Assembly (NCBI RefSeq): GCF_945957525.1
Contig: NZ_CAMFLA010000011.1
Span: 1 to 64,000 of the forward strand
Reading direction: 5' to 3'
Source of the DNA: an uncultured Aquitalea sp.
Lineage (GTDB): Bacteria; Pseudomonadota; Gammaproteobacteria; Burkholderiales; Chromobacteriaceae
Length of the DNA stretch: 64,000 nt
Shown here: positions 44,392 through 53,917 of the stretch, piece by piece
Layout: every line of letters starts with the position of its first letter
Position numbering within the stretch: position 1 is the stretch's first letter
Notes under the pieces: model-generated
Told to the model about the DNA's origin: nothing
The model's database searches: none
The model's input: only the letters and a program-made list of their open reading frames with translations
Made by a program: the position numbers and the translations under genes

Positions 44392-47300
44392 GTCCGCGCT
44401 TGCGCTCGGCGATCCAGTTCGAGAACGCTGCCGCCGACATGGGTTTGCCGAAGAGATAGCCCTGCCCTTCGCCGCACCCCAGTTCTGACAGCAGCCGGCA
44501 CTGCTCTTCGGTTTCCACGCCCTCGGCAATAGCTGACAAGCCAAGACTTTCCGCCATATGGATGATGGCGGCGACAATGGCGTGATCATCCGCATCCACG
44601 CTGATGTCGCGCACGAAACTCTGGTCGATCTTGAGTTTGCCGACTTTGAACTGTCGAAGCAGGCTTAGTGAGGAATAACCCGTTCCGAAATCGTCAATGG
44701 ACACGCGCACGCCGTGCGCATGCAACGCATTCAAGGCTTCGATGGCTTGTTGCGGGTCACTCATCGCCGCCCCCTCGGTCAACTCCAGTTCAAGAGCGGA
44801 AGCAGGCAAATCTTCTTCCGCAAGGATGCGCACCACGCGATCTGGCAAATCCGCCTGTCGCAGCTGCACCGCGGACAGGTTTACCGCCATGACCAGTTCA
44901 ATACCCTGCCTGCGCCAGCGGATGGCTTGCCGCACCGCTTCGCGCAGGACCCACTCGCCTATCGGCAGGATCAGCCCGCTCTCTTCGGCGGCCGGAATGA
45001 ATTCGGCAGGGGATACTGCGCCCAGGTCGGGGTGATGCCATCGCAGCAAGGCTTCAACGCCTATCAATGCGCCGTCCGCAATACGAATCTGCGGCTGGAA
45101 ATGCAGCGCCATCTGTTGCTGCTCCAGCGCACCGCGCAAGGCGTTGAGCAAGACCAGGCGGCGTTCAGCCTGATGCTGAATGGCGGCGGTGAAAAACTGG
45201 TAGCAGTCGCGGCCGGCGCGCTTGGCCTGGTACATGGCGGCGTCTGCGCGGCGGGTCAAGGTATCCAGATCACGGCCATCCTTGGGGTATAGTGCAATGC
45301 CCATGGAGCCAGACAAACTGAGATTGTATGCCTCCACCTGATAGGGCTGGCCGATCAGGCGCAACAACTCGCCAGCGGCAGTAGCGGCTGACTCTGCGTT
45401 GGCATCCGGCAGCAACAAGGTGAATTCGTCGCCGCCCAACCGCCCGAGCAGGCTGCCGGCCGGTGCGGCCGCCTTCAATCGCTCGGCCAATTGCACCAAC
45501 AAGGCATCGCCAACACGGTGCCCAAGCGAGTCGTTGATATCCTTGAAATGATCTATATCCAGAAAAATAAAGGCAGGTTGCCGACCAGCCGCACCGGCTT
45601 CGTCTAGCGCCTTGGCGGCCTGTTCGGCCAACATGGTACGGTTGGGCAGCCCGGTCAGTACATCATAGTGCGCCAGGTACTGAATGCGTTTCTCATTCTG
45701 TTTGCGCAATGTGATGTCGCGCGTGATGGCCAGCGTCATGCTGATCTGGCCATTTTCACCGCGCATTGGCGCTGCATGGGTTTCCAGCCAGCGGCGCGAC
45801 CCGCGCAGACCGGTGACTTCAAACTCCAGCGTGCCGCTTTTGCCGGTCATCACTTGCTGATTGAGATCAATGAAGGCCTGGTGGTACGCCGGATCGATAA
45901 AAGCCAATAACCCACGCGTTTGAATCTGCTCCAAGGAGTCCGCCTCCAGCATGGCCATGCCCGCGGCGTTCATCTCCAGCAGCGCGCCTTCGGCGCTAAC
46001 CACCTTGATACATTCCGGCTCGGTTTCGATGATGGTGCGCAGACGCTGCTCGCTTCGCTGTAGCGCCAGTGCAGCGCCTTGCGCTTCGCGTTGACGCTGG
46101 AAACTATCCAGCGCGTAGTTCAGATCCATCGCCATTTCTTCGATCAGCTTGCGTGCCGGCTCGTCGAACGCGTTGCATTCGCTGCTGTAAAGCGTCAGCG
46201 TGCCTATGCTGCGGCCATCCCTTTTCAATGCCAGCGCAGCGGAAGAACCCCAGCCGTATTGCGCGCCGCGTTCATGCCAGGGCGCAGTGAGCGGGTCGTG
46301 GAGAAAATCCTGGCACCAGACGGGGTGCCCTTCAATAAAAGCCCGTCCGGTAGGGCCATGGCTGAGCGGACTGCCCTCCTCCGTAAGCAATCGCAGGCTG
46401 CCGACGTAGTCGGTCCCCTCACCGTATGCGCACAGCGGCTCGATAACGCCGCCAAGCTCATCGCACATGCCCACCCACGCCATTTTCATGCCGCCATATC
46501 TGACTGCGGCTTCGCAAACTCGCTGGAACAGTTCCAGTTCGCTCTTGCTGTGCACGATGGCCTGATTGGACTGCGACAAGGCGGTATACAGGGCAGTGAG
46601 GCGATGGTTGGCGCGGTCGGCTTCATGACGCTGTCTATCCAGCTGGGCAAGCTTGCGCCGGGTTTCCACCACCCAGCTCAACACGCTGTTGCGATTGGCT
46701 GGGCCGCCTCCTTCTGCATCATCTTCGGCAGAGAACTCGCCGCGCCCCAGTTTCTCGATAGCGCCATGCAGTTGCGACACCGTGCCGCCCAGCACCTCGC
46801 GGACATTCCGCCGCAAGCCCCACAGCAAGGGCATCTGCAGCAGACCAAATGCGATGAAGAGATAGCGCATGCGCAAGGCGTAGGCTTCCGCATCGCTGAC
46901 TGCCTTGCCGGTACGCGCCTCCACCTGCCGTTCGGTGGCGGCGATCGGCGCCATGATGGCGGCCTTGGCATGGTGGTAAGCGCGATCGTGCAGGATGGTG
47001 ATGGCCTGCCGGCGACGGCTTTCCATATCGCCCTGCCCGTTTTCCATTAGCGATATGGCCTGCCTCTCAGTACGGGTCAGCGCATCGGAGTGCGCTTTGG
47101 CCTGAGACAGCAAATTCATTTCTTCCTCGGTGAAACCGGCGTCCCGCATGCGTTGCAGCAAGGGCTTGCCAGGCTGCGCCGGCTCGGGCCGGCGATCGTC
47201 TTCCAACACCAGGTCCCAATACACGTTCTGGTAATCCACCGGCCTGTTTGCCCGACCGTCGCGGATGGCGAGGATTTCTTCATAGTGACGCTTGTAACCT

Positions 47301-47527
47301 GCATCACTGGTTGCGACATAGGTTCTCACCATGCGGGTGAGATCTTCGGAAGACTGGCGCAATTCATGCGTCAGCATCAGGGAAAGATGGCGATTGTCGT
47401 TGGCGTGATCAATCGCTTTCTCAGCATGGACATACAGGGCAAAGCTGACCACAAAGGCGAGAAAAGCCAGCAGAATGAGCCAGTAATACCCGGTCAGCAC
47501 CAGCAGTTTTCGTTTGACGGTCAGCAT
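44375..47527 (-). CDS. Membrane GGDEF-EAL protein with GAF and PAS domains
   Basis: A 1050-residue cyclic-di-GMP enzyme. A membrane helix (residues 10-33), a periplasmic helical sensor (about 35-215) and a second membrane segment come first. A GAF domain (about 325-475), a PAS/PAC unit (about 490-615), GGDEF (about 620-785) and EAL (about 800-1040) follow. GRLGGDEF and GVEALLRW are intact, as is DDFGTGYSS, so both synthesis and hydrolysis are possible. The inhibitory RxxD site before GGDEF is absent. The ligand is unknown. Confidence 0.92.
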   Translation of the reverse strand: MLTVKRKLLVLTGYYWLILLAFLAFVVSFALYVHAEKAIDHANDNRHLSLMLTHELRQSSEDLTRMVRTYVATSDAGYKRHYEEILAIRDGRANRPVDYQNVYWDLVLEDDRRPEPAQPGKPLLQRMRDAGFTEEEMNLLSQAKAHSDALTRTERQAISLMENGQGDMESRRRQAITILHDRAYHHAKAAIMAPIAATERQVEARTGKAVSDAEAYALRMRYLFIAFGLLQMPLLWGLRRNVREVLGGTVSQLHGAIEKLGRGEFSAEDDAEGGGPANRNSVLSWVVETRRKLAQLDRQRHEADRANHRLTALYTALSQSNQAIVHSKSELELFQRVCEAAVRYGGMKMAWVGMCDELGGVIEPLCAYGEGTDYVGSLRLLTEEGSPLSHGPTGRAFIEGHPVWCQDFLHDPLTAPWHERGAQYGWGSSAALALKRDGRSIGTLTLYSSECNAFDEPARKLIEEMAMDLNYALDSFQRQREAQGAALALQRSEQRLRTIIETEPECIKVVSAEGALLEMNAAGMAMLEADSLEQIQTRGLLAFIDPAYHQAFIDLNQQVMTGKSGTLEFEVTGLRGSRRWLETHAAPMRGENGQISMTLAITRDITLRKQNEKRIQYLAHYDVLTGLPNRTMLAEQAAKALDEAGAAGRQPAFIFLDIDHFKDINDSLGHRVGDALLVQLAERLKAAAPAGSLLGRLGGDEFTLLLPDANAESAATAAGELLRLIGQPYQVEAYNLSLSGSMGIALYPKDGRDLDTLTRRADAAMYQAKRAGRDCYQFFTAAIQHQAERRLVLLNALRGALEQQQMALHFQPQIRIADGALIGVEALLRWHHPDLGAVSPAEFIPAAEESGLILPIGEWVLREAVRQAIRWRRQGIELVMAVNLSAVQLRQADLPDRVVRILAEEDLPASALELELTEGAAMSDPQQAIEALNALHAHGVRVSIDDFGTGYSSLSLLRQFKVGKLKIDQSFVRDISVDADDHAIVAAIIHMAESLGLSAIAEGVETEEQCRLLSELGCGEGQGYLFGKPMSAAAFSNWIAERKRGQKNAP

Positions 47528-47820
47528 TGCTCAGACTTTGTTTATGGTGTTGCGGGACTGTTTATCAAATTGGCATAATATTTAGGATTATGGATCAAAC
47601 CCTGCCGTTACGGTAGCGACATGCTCATGTCCGGCGTTGCCGATACCACGTATTGTCAACAGGCCAATCACCGGTTCATGCCACTGAGCACTGTTGAGCT
47701 GGCACAAGAGCTTGCCCGCGCAGTTTCTTCGATGCCTCGCACTCTGATAGTAAAGTACGGGTTTAGTGTCGCCGCACTGAAGGTTCGGCGCGGGAAAGGC
47801 GCGGCCATCCTCGCTCGAAT

Positions 47821-47852
47821 TTGGCAAATGAGAATAAGTGTTATTACTTATT
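47821..47852 (+). promoter_or_regulatory. Promoter-like region with Fur-like palindrome
   Basis: TTGGCA (47821-47826) and TATTAC (47842-47847) are 15 bp apart. AATAAGT-N6-ACTTATT (47833-47852) is a perfect inverted repeat over the -10, preceded by AATGAG. Aligned on TGAGAAT, the region matches about 12 of 19 positions of the Fur consensus by my count. Confidence 0.45.
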
Positions 47853-47853
47853 G

Positions 47854-47949
47854 GAAGTTGGCCAGCATGGCCTACAGTGAATAAGGGACCCTCCCCGATG
47901 CTCTTGTTGGCCCAGCGCACCTCCCCCTCAGCGCTGGGCTTTTTCTTTT
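47854..47949 (+). ncRNA. Candidate small RNA of about 95 nt with C-rich loops
   Basis: Downstream of the Fur-like palindrome, a short transcript would contain GACCCTCCCCGATGC and end in a terminator with a 12-nt C-rich loop (ACCTCCCCCTCA). C-rich single strands complementary to Shine-Dalgarno sequences are typical of trans-acting sRNAs. No ORF with a ribosome site fits the interval. Confidence 0.45.
47910..47949 (+). terminator. Rho-independent terminator with C-rich loop
   Basis: GCCCAGCGC (47910-47918) pairs perfectly with GCGCTGGGC (47931-47939) and is followed by TTTTTCTTTT. The tail is on the plus strand, facing the convergent aldehyde dehydrogenase gene. Confidence 0.85.
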
Positions 47950-48034
47950 GTTCTCTTGCCGCACCCGCCAAGAGGCGCAAACAAAAAGGGGAAGGCATCG
48001 CCCTCCCCTTTGTTTGCCGGCCACATCAACACAA

Positions 48035-49516
48035 TCAGCGCGTATACCAGCCCACCGGCCCGGGTTGCAGATTGATGCTGACCTGCTTCACCTGTTGATA
48101 TTCCAGCAAGCCGTTGACGCCCAGATCGCGGCCGTAACCGCTCATCTTGTAGCCACCCCATGGCGCTTCGTTGAATGTGGGGTTGTAACAGTTGATCCAG
48201 GTGACGCCGGCGCGCAGCTCCTTCATCACGCGCAGCGCGCGGGCGCCGTCGTTGGTGAACACCCCGCCAGCCAAACCGTAAGGCGTGTCATTGGCCATGC
48301 GGATGGCCTCTTCCTCGGTACGGAAGGTTTGCACCGCCACCACCGGGCCGAATACCTCCTCGCTGGTGATCGCCATGTCGCTGGTGCAGTTGTCGAAAAT
48401 GGTAGGACGGATGAAGTAGCCCTTGGCGCAATTGCCTTCGGTATAACGCTCGCCGCCGCACACCAGTCGCGCGCCCTGCTGCTTGGCCAATTCGATATGG
48501 CCGAGAATCTTGTCCAGCTGGCCAGCCGAGACGATGGGGCCGATATCCGGATCGTCCAGTCCCTTTCCGATGGTCATGGCGTTGGCCCTTTCGGCCAACC
48601 TGGCGACAAAACGGTCCTTCAGGGATTCCTCAATCAGGATGCGCGAACCGGCGGAGCACACCTGACCCTGATTGAAGAACACGCCGATCATGGCCCACTC
48701 CACCGCGCCTTCGAAGTCGGCGTCGGCAAAGATGATGTTGGGTGACTTGCCGCCCAGCTCCAGCCCTACCCGCTTGAGATTACCCACGGCGGCGCTGGCG
48801 ATGATCTGGCCGGTGCGCGTGCTGCCGGTGAAGGTGATCATGTCCACGTCGTGGCTGTCGGCCAGCGTTTGTCCAGCATCCGGCCCGGTGCCCAGCACCA
48901 GGTTGGCCGTGCCGGCGGGCAAGCCGATTTCATGGAAAATCTCGAACAGCGCCACAGACGACAAGGGCGTCAGCTCGCTGGGTTTGAACACCACGCAGTT
49001 GCCTGCCGCCAGCGCCGGGGCCAGCTTCCAGGTAGCCATCAGCATGGGATAGTTCCACGGGGTAATCAGGCCGCAGACGCCAACGGGTTCGTGCATGCTG
49101 TAGGCGTGCATGGGGCCGAAGCCGTCCGGCACTTCATAAACACCGCCCTGCGGCTTGCCGATCAGGCCGGCGTAATAGCGGAAGCAGGCTGCCGCGTCTT
49201 CGATATCGGCCCGCGCCTCGCGCAGCGGCTTGCCATTGTCCAGACAGTCCAGCAAGGCCAGCTCTTCCACCCGCGCCTTGATGGCATCGGCAATGCGATA
49301 CAGCATGTCGGCCCGATTGGGGCCGCTCATGCGCCGCCAGTCGCCCTTGTCGTAAAAAGCGGCCTTGGCGGCGGCGATGGCCTGACGGGTGTCTTCCGCC
49401 GAGCTGTCTGTCACCTTGCCGATGACTTCGCCGTTGGCGGGATTGATCACGTCGCGGGTCTTGCCGCTGTGCGCGGCTTGCCACTGACCGTTGATGTAGT
49501 TCTTCTTGATCTCCAT
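48035..49516 (-). CDS. NAD(P)-dependent aldehyde dehydrogenase, aminoaldehyde type
   Basis: A 493-residue member of the ALDH superfamily that oxidises an aldehyde to its acid. The general base glutamate is in LELGGKSPN and the nucleophile cysteine in FFNQGQVCSAGSR; ITFTGSTRTG is the nucleotide-binding turn. The sequence type resembles betaine- and gamma-glutamylaminobutyraldehyde dehydrogenases. It is the third gene of an oxidase-cupin-dehydrogenase run, fitting the product of an amine oxidase or transaminase. The start at 49516 follows GGAGAT; a longer frame begins at 49588. Confidence 0.9.
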   Translation of the reverse strand: MEIKKNYINGQWQAAHSGKTRDVINPANGEVIGKVTDSSAEDTRQAIAAAKAAFYDKGDWRRMSGPNRADMLYRIADAIKARVEELALLDCLDNGKPLREARADIEDAAACFRYYAGLIGKPQGGVYEVPDGFGPMHAYSMHEPVGVCGLITPWNYPMLMATWKLAPALAAGNCVVFKPSELTPLSSVALFEIFHEIGLPAGTANLVLGTGPDAGQTLADSHDVDMITFTGSTRTGQIIASAAVGNLKRVGLELGGKSPNIIFADADFEGAVEWAMIGVFFNQGQVCSAGSRILIEESLKDRFVARLAERANAMTIGKGLDDPDIGPIVSAGQLDKILGHIELAKQQGARLVCGGERYTEGNCAKGYFIRPTIFDNCTSDMAITSEEVFGPVVAVQTFRTEEEAIRMANDTPYGLAGGVFTNDGARALRVMKELRAGVTWINCYNPTFNEAPWGGYKMSGYGRDLGVNGLLEYQQVKQVSINLQPGPVGWYTR

Positions 49517-49539
49517 TCCTCTATCTCCGTGCAGTGTGT

Positions 49540-49896
49540 TCAGGCTTTGGCGATGTAGATCTTGCGCAGGGTCTGGCTGATCGACCAAGTGGTGGCGGTG
49601 CCGGCCTTGAGAAAGCCCACCACGCCCGGTGCCAGCGTCAGCGAAGGCGTGCCGTCGTCAAAGGCCACCGTGCCGGCGCCAGCCAGCACCACAAAACACT
49701 CATCCACCTCGACATCGGTGGTCACCGAGGGCGACATTTCCCACACGCCGATCGCCACGTCACCCAGCGCGGCCAACTCCGCCACGCCGACGCGAGCCGG
49801 GCCCTGGATGGTTTTCTCTGCGGGCACCGGTTGGTAATCCAGCTCGGCGGTGGTGGCGAGGACGGCATAATTGTTCAGCAGGTTCTCAGTACTCAT
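49540..49896 (-). CDS. Cupin domain protein (DUF861/cupin_3)
   Basis: A 118-residue single cupin. WEMSPSVTTDVEVDECFVVL and LAPGVVGFLKAGTATTW are the two conserved cupin_3 motifs, although the usual metal histidines are mostly replaced. Such proteins often accompany amine and polyamine catabolic genes. It lies 23 bp before the aldehyde dehydrogenase gene and 32 bp after the oxidase gene. Confidence 0.85.
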   Translation of the reverse strand: MSTENLLNNYAVLATTAELDYQPVPAEKTIQGPARVGVAELAALGDVAIGVWEMSPSVTTDVEVDECFVVLAGAGTVAFDDGTPSLTLAPGVVGFLKAGTATTWSISQTLRKIYIAKA

Positions 49897-49928
49897 CTTT
49901 GTGTTCCGTGAAGCGTGTTGTTGTTCTG

Positions 49929-51329
49929 TCAGGAATCGAAACCCAAGCCCAGCGCATCCATGGCGCGGAGGTAAAGATTGCGGCGACCCTGATTGTGATC
50001 GGCCTGATCCAGGCTCCAGCGCATGGACTGCACTGCGGCATAGGTCAGCGGCTCCGGCGGGAACGGCAGCGGCTTTTCCCGTACCATGCGCAGCCGGGTG
50101 CGCACCGTATCCAGCCCTTCCACCTTGTCCAGCAGCACATTGGCGGCAAAGCGGGTCGCGCCCACGCCAAGGCCGGTAAAGCCGGCGGCGGATGCCACCT
50201 TGCCGCCCATGGCGTCGGTGAAGAAGGCGCAGAAGCGCGAGGAGGTGTCGATGACGCCGGCCCAGCGATGGCTGAAGCGCAGGCCTTCCAGTTGCGGGAA
50301 GGTGGTGAAAAAGTGGCTGGCCAGCGTTTCGAAACTGGCCTGTCGCTCTTCGTACTCCGGCTTGATCTTGCCGCCCAGGTGATAGATGGCGTCGTAGCCG
50401 CCAAACAGGATGCGATTGTCGCGCGTCAGGCGATAGTAGTGAAACTGGTTGCCCACGTCGGCCAGGCCCTGCCGGTTGCGCCAGCCGATGGCTTCCATCT
50501 GCGCCGCGCTCAAAGGCTCGGTCATCAGCACGTAGTCGTACACCGGGATGGTATGCCAGCGGTAACGCTTGAGCAGCGCCGGAAAGGCGTTGGTGGCCAG
50601 GATCACCCTTTCGGCCAACACCTCGCCGCCGGCGCAGCGCACACGAACCTTGCCGTTGGCGCGGGCTATGCCGCTGGCCGGGCTGTTTTCAAAGATGCGC
50701 ACGCCCAGTTGTCGTGCCACGCGGGCCAGGCCCGCCACCAACTTGCCCGGATGCACCATGGCCGTGCCGTGCTTATCCCAGTTGCCGGCCAGAAAAGTGG
50801 GGGAATTCACTTCTTTGCGCACCTCGTTCTGGCCAAGGTAGCCTTCGCCGGCGAGGCCGGCGGTTTGATAGGGCTCCACCGCTACCACCAGCACGCCGGT
50901 GCGTTCAAAATCGCAGTCGATACCGTAGCGCGTCAGCGTGGCTTCGATTTCATTGAGGTTTTCCAGGCCCAACTGCTCCAGCAGTTCAAACTCTTCGGCC
51001 CAACGGCGCATGCCGTTCTCTTCGCCATGCGTGAGGCTGGCTTCGCAGAAACCACCATTGCGGCCCGAGGCCGCCTGCCCGACGCGGCCCGCTTCCAGCA
51101 GCACCACATCGCGCTCGGGCTGGCGCTCCTTGGCCATCACCGCCGACCACAAACCCAGAAAGCCGCCGCCGACAATCGCCAGCCCGGCCGTTTCGCGCCC
51201 GGCTATCGGCGGGTGCTCAGGCCCCCGGTCGACGTCGTCGAGCCAGAAGGGCATGGCTTTACTGCCGGCCAGGGATTGACGGATAAGGGCGGCGCTGGGC
51301 GCCTGGCGTTCGAATATGGTCTGAGCCAT
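49929..51329 (-). CDS. FAD-dependent oxidoreductase, gamma-glutamylputrescine oxidase-like
   Basis: A 466-residue DAO-family flavoprotein with LAIVGGGFLGLWSAVMAKER for FAD binding, LLEAGRVGQAASGRNGGF as the second block, and KVASAAGFTGLGVGATRFAA as the C-terminal FAD motif. These resemble PuuB/PauB-type amine oxidases. It is the first gene of the oxidase-cupin-dehydrogenase operon, divergent from a LysR gene with a LysR-type box between them. The start at 51329 is chosen because the 36 upstream codons do not look like a leader. Confidence 0.88.
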   Translation of the reverse strand: MAQTIFERQAPSAALIRQSLAGSKAMPFWLDDVDRGPEHPPIAGRETAGLAIVGGGFLGLWSAVMAKERQPERDVVLLEAGRVGQAASGRNGGFCEASLTHGEENGMRRWAEEFELLEQLGLENLNEIEATLTRYGIDCDFERTGVLVVAVEPYQTAGLAGEGYLGQNEVRKEVNSPTFLAGNWDKHGTAMVHPGKLVAGLARVARQLGVRIFENSPASGIARANGKVRVRCAGGEVLAERVILATNAFPALLKRYRWHTIPVYDYVLMTEPLSAAQMEAIGWRNRQGLADVGNQFHYYRLTRDNRILFGGYDAIYHLGGKIKPEYEERQASFETLASHFFTTFPQLEGLRFSHRWAGVIDTSSRFCAFFTDAMGGKVASAAGFTGLGVGATRFAANVLLDKVEGLDTVRTRLRMVREKPLPFPPEPLTYAAVQSMRWSLDQADHNQGRRNLYLRAMDALGLGFDS

Positions 51330-51400
51330 AAGATGTGTGCGGCTTTCGGGTGGTTGGAAAAAGGCTGATCGCCATCGGGCGACAATTTCGCGTGAGCATG

Positions 51401-51419
51401 ACTTGCCAATCGCGCAAGT
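51401..51419. promoter_or_regulatory. LysR-type operator between the oxidase and LysR genes
   Basis: ACTTGC-N7-GCAAGT is a perfect inverted repeat containing the T-N11-A LysR signature. It lies in the divergent intergenic space 45 bp before the regulator start. Confidence 0.65.
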
Positions 51420-51463
51420 TAAATTCAATATTTCCAATCTTCACATTTGAAAATACTCACGCA

Positions 51464-52396
51464 ATGAACAAGCCGGCCACATTGGGACAGGTTAGCGATT
51501 TCGACATTCGTCTGCTGCGGATTTTCAAAACCGTGGCCGAGTGCGGCAGCTTCTCCGCCGCCGAGAGCGTGCTGGGCATCAGCCGCTCCGCCATCAGCCT
51601 GCATATGGGCGACCTGGAAAAGCGGCTGGGCGTGTGCCTATGCCGGCGCGGACGCGCTGGCTTCGCCCTCACCGACGAGGGGCGAGAAGTGCTGCGTGCC
51701 GCCAAAATCCTACTGTCGGCCATGGAGGAATTTCGTGACGAGGTAAATCAGTTGCACCGGCAACTGCGCGGCGATCTGAATATCGGCATCATCAATAATC
51801 TGGTGACCCAGTCGCACATGCACATCACCCGCGCGCTGAAGTCGCTCAGCGCTCGCGGGCCGGGCGTGTGCATCAACATCGCCATGATGGTACCCAGCGA
51901 AATCGAACTGGGCGTGCTGGACGGCACGCTGCAAGTGGGCGTGATACCGGAAACCCACCCCCTGCCCGGGCTCGATTACCTGCGACTGTACGAAGAGCAA
52001 TCCTCGCTCTACTGCAGCAACGAACATGCCTTTTTTACGCAGGACGAAGCGGCGCTGACCGATGAGGCCATCGCCGCCGCCAGCGCCATCTTCCCCAACT
52101 ACCGCATTACCGACGAGGCACATCGCTGGTTGAACCAACTGCACTGCACGGCTCGCGCCTCGGACCGCGAAGGCATCGCCTTTCTCATTCTTACCGGGCA
52201 CTACATCGGTTTTCTGCCCGACCACTACGCCGCCAGCTGGGTGGCTCGCGGCCTGATGCGCCCCATCCGTCCGCAAAGCTACCGCTACAGCACGCCGCTG
52301 AGCGTGGTGGTGCGCAAGGGCCGGCGTACCAATATGGTGCTGGACTGTTTTCTGGCGGAGCTGAACGTGGCGGAAAACGCGCCCGCCTCACCGTAA
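51464..52396 (+). CDS. LysR-family transcriptional regulator
   Basis: A 310-residue LysR protein. The winged helix-turn-helix runs through LLRIFKTVAECGSFSAAESVLGISRSAISLHMGDLEKRLG (about residues 18-57), and the effector domain occupies about 90-300. It lies between the divergent oxidase operon and the transaminase gene, so it most likely controls both in response to the amine substrate. A T-N11-A operator lies just upstream. Confidence 0.92.
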   Translation: MNKPATLGQVSDFDIRLLRIFKTVAECGSFSAAESVLGISRSAISLHMGDLEKRLGVCLCRRGRAGFALTDEGREVLRAAKILLSAMEEFRDEVNQLHRQLRGDLNIGIINNLVTQSHMHITRALKSLSARGPGVCINIAMMVPSEIELGVLDGTLQVGVIPETHPLPGLDYLRLYEEQSSLYCSNEHAFFTQDEAALTDEAIAAASAIFPNYRITDEAHRWLNQLHCTARASDREGIAFLILTGHYIGFLPDHYAASWVARGLMRPIRPQSYRYSTPLSVVVRKGRRTNMVLDCFLAELNVAENAPASP

Positions 52397-52517
52397 GGGG
52401 TTAGCCGAAGGGCGTCGCCTACCCCTGCCGCGCGATTCTGTCGCCCCGTCGCTCGTCCTAGCATGCTTGCAAGACTTAACTTTTGGCCGCGACGCCACCC
52501 TTTGCAAGGAAAACGCC

Positions 52518-53891
52518 ATGACGCTCTACGCCCGCCGCAGCACGGCCGACTATCAGGCCATCGACGCCGCCCATCACATCAACGCTTTTCTCGACCAGGC
52601 CGCGTTGAACCGTGAAAAACCCATCGTGATGGTGAAAGGTAAGGGGCTGGAATTGTGGGACAGCGAGGGCAAGCGCTATCTGGACGGCATGTCCGGCCTG
52701 TGGTGCACCAATGTCGGCTATGGCCGTCAGGAGCTGGTGGATGCGGCCACGCGCCAGTTGCAGGAACTGAGCTACTACAACCTGTTCTTCCATACCACCC
52801 ACAAGGCGGTGCTGGAATTGTCCGACCAGCTGTTCGAGCTGCTGCCGGATCATTTCAGCCACGTGATTTACACCAACTCCGGCTCTGAAGCCAACGAGGC
52901 GCTGATCCGCACCGTGCGCCGTTACTGGGATGTGGCCGGCAAGCCGCAGAAAAAAACCTTCATCGCCCGCATCAACGGCTACCACGGCTCCTCGGTGGGC
53001 AGCGCCTCGCTGGGCGGTTTCAAATTCATGCACGAGATGGGCGACCTGCCCATCCCCGGCGTGGTCCATATCGGCGAGCCCTACTGGTACGCCAATGGCG
53101 GCGCGCTGAGCCCGGCCGAGTTTGGCCGCGAATGCGCACTGGAGCTGGAGCGCAAGATTCTGGAACTGGGCGCCGACAAGGTGGCCGCCTTCGTCGCCGA
53201 GCCTTTTCAGGGCGCCGGGGGCATGATCTTCCCGCCGGAAAGCTACTGGCCTGAAATTCAGCGCATTTGCCGCCAATACGATGTACTGCTGTGCGCCGAT
53301 GAGGTGATTGGCGGTTTTGGCCGTACCGGGGAGTGGTTTGCCCATCAGCATTTCGACTTCCAGCCGGACACCCTTTCCATCGCCAAGGGCCTGACTTCCG
53401 GCTACGTCCCGATGGGCGGGCTGGTGCTGTCGCGCCGCATCGGCGAAACGCTGGTGGAGCAAGGCGGCGTGTTCGCCCACGGCATGACCTACTCCGGCCA
53501 TCCGGTGGCCGCCGCCGTGGCCTTGGCCAATATCCGCCTGATGCAGACTGAGGGCATGCTGGAGCGCGTCAAGAACGACACCGGCCCTTATCTGCAGCGT
53601 TGCCTGCGCGAAGCCTTCGACCGCCACCCGCTGGTGGGCGAAGTGCAAGGCGCGGGCCTAGTGGCGGCCATCCAGTTCACCGCCGACAAAACCAGCCGCC
53701 GTCTGCTGGACGACGAAGACGCTGTCGCCTGGCGTTGCCGTACCCACGGCTTTGACGAAGGCATCATCATCCGCTCCACCCGGGGGCGCATGATCATGGC
53801 GCCGGCGCTCACCATTACGCATGCCGAGATCGACGAACTGGTGCAAAAGACGCTGAAGGCCGTGAACAAAACCGCTGCCGAACTGGGCTGA
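52518..53891 (+). CDS. Omega-transaminase, putrescine/amine-pyruvate type
   Basis: A 457-residue class III PLP aminotransferase. The PLP lysine is in LSIAKGLTSGYVPMGG, the aspartate in LLCADEVIGGFGRTG, and GMSGLWCTNVGYG and TNSGSEANEALIR are further hallmarks. The sequence closely follows the C. violaceum CV2025/SpuC pattern. It would transfer an amino group from a diamine or similar compound to pyruvate, giving an aldehyde for the nearby dehydrogenase. AAGGA precedes the ATG. Confidence 0.93.
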   Translation: MTLYARRSTADYQAIDAAHHINAFLDQAALNREKPIVMVKGKGLELWDSEGKRYLDGMSGLWCTNVGYGRQELVDAATRQLQELSYYNLFFHTTHKAVLELSDQLFELLPDHFSHVIYTNSGSEANEALIRTVRRYWDVAGKPQKKTFIARINGYHGSSVGSASLGGFKFMHEMGDLPIPGVVHIGEPYWYANGGALSPAEFGRECALELERKILELGADKVAAFVAEPFQGAGGMIFPPESYWPEIQRICRQYDVLLCADEVIGGFGRTGEWFAHQHFDFQPDTLSIAKGLTSGYVPMGGLVLSRRIGETLVEQGGVFAHGMTYSGHPVAAAVALANIRLMQTEGMLERVKNDTGPYLQRCLREAFDRHPLVGEVQGAGLVAAIQFTADKTSRRLLDDEDAVAWRCRTHGFDEGIIIRSTRGRMIMAPALTITHAEIDELVQKTLKAVNKTAAELG

Positions 53892-53917
53892 GCGTGGCCC
53901 TGCAGCCACCCAAGGAC

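Larger units (their letters stand above)
47528..48034. other. Intergenic region holding a candidate sRNA; an unconfirmed 87-codon ORF
   Basis: No gene is certain here. A plus-strand frame at 47621-47884 encodes 87 residues (ending KLASMAYSE) without a Shine-Dalgarno or a recognised family; it may be a relic. The last third holds the palindrome, promoter-like hexamers and terminator described separately. Confidence 0.5.

Noticed and set aside
47588-47998. A 136-codon leftward frame next to the GGDEF-EAL gene
   Set aside because: It has no ribosome site, crosses the C-rich terminator and the palindrome, and shows no domain.
49629-51368. A 579-codon frame antisense to the cupin and FAD oxidase genes
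   Set aside because: Both leftward genes have clear family motifs, and the antisense product is low-complexity Arg/Pro/His sequence.
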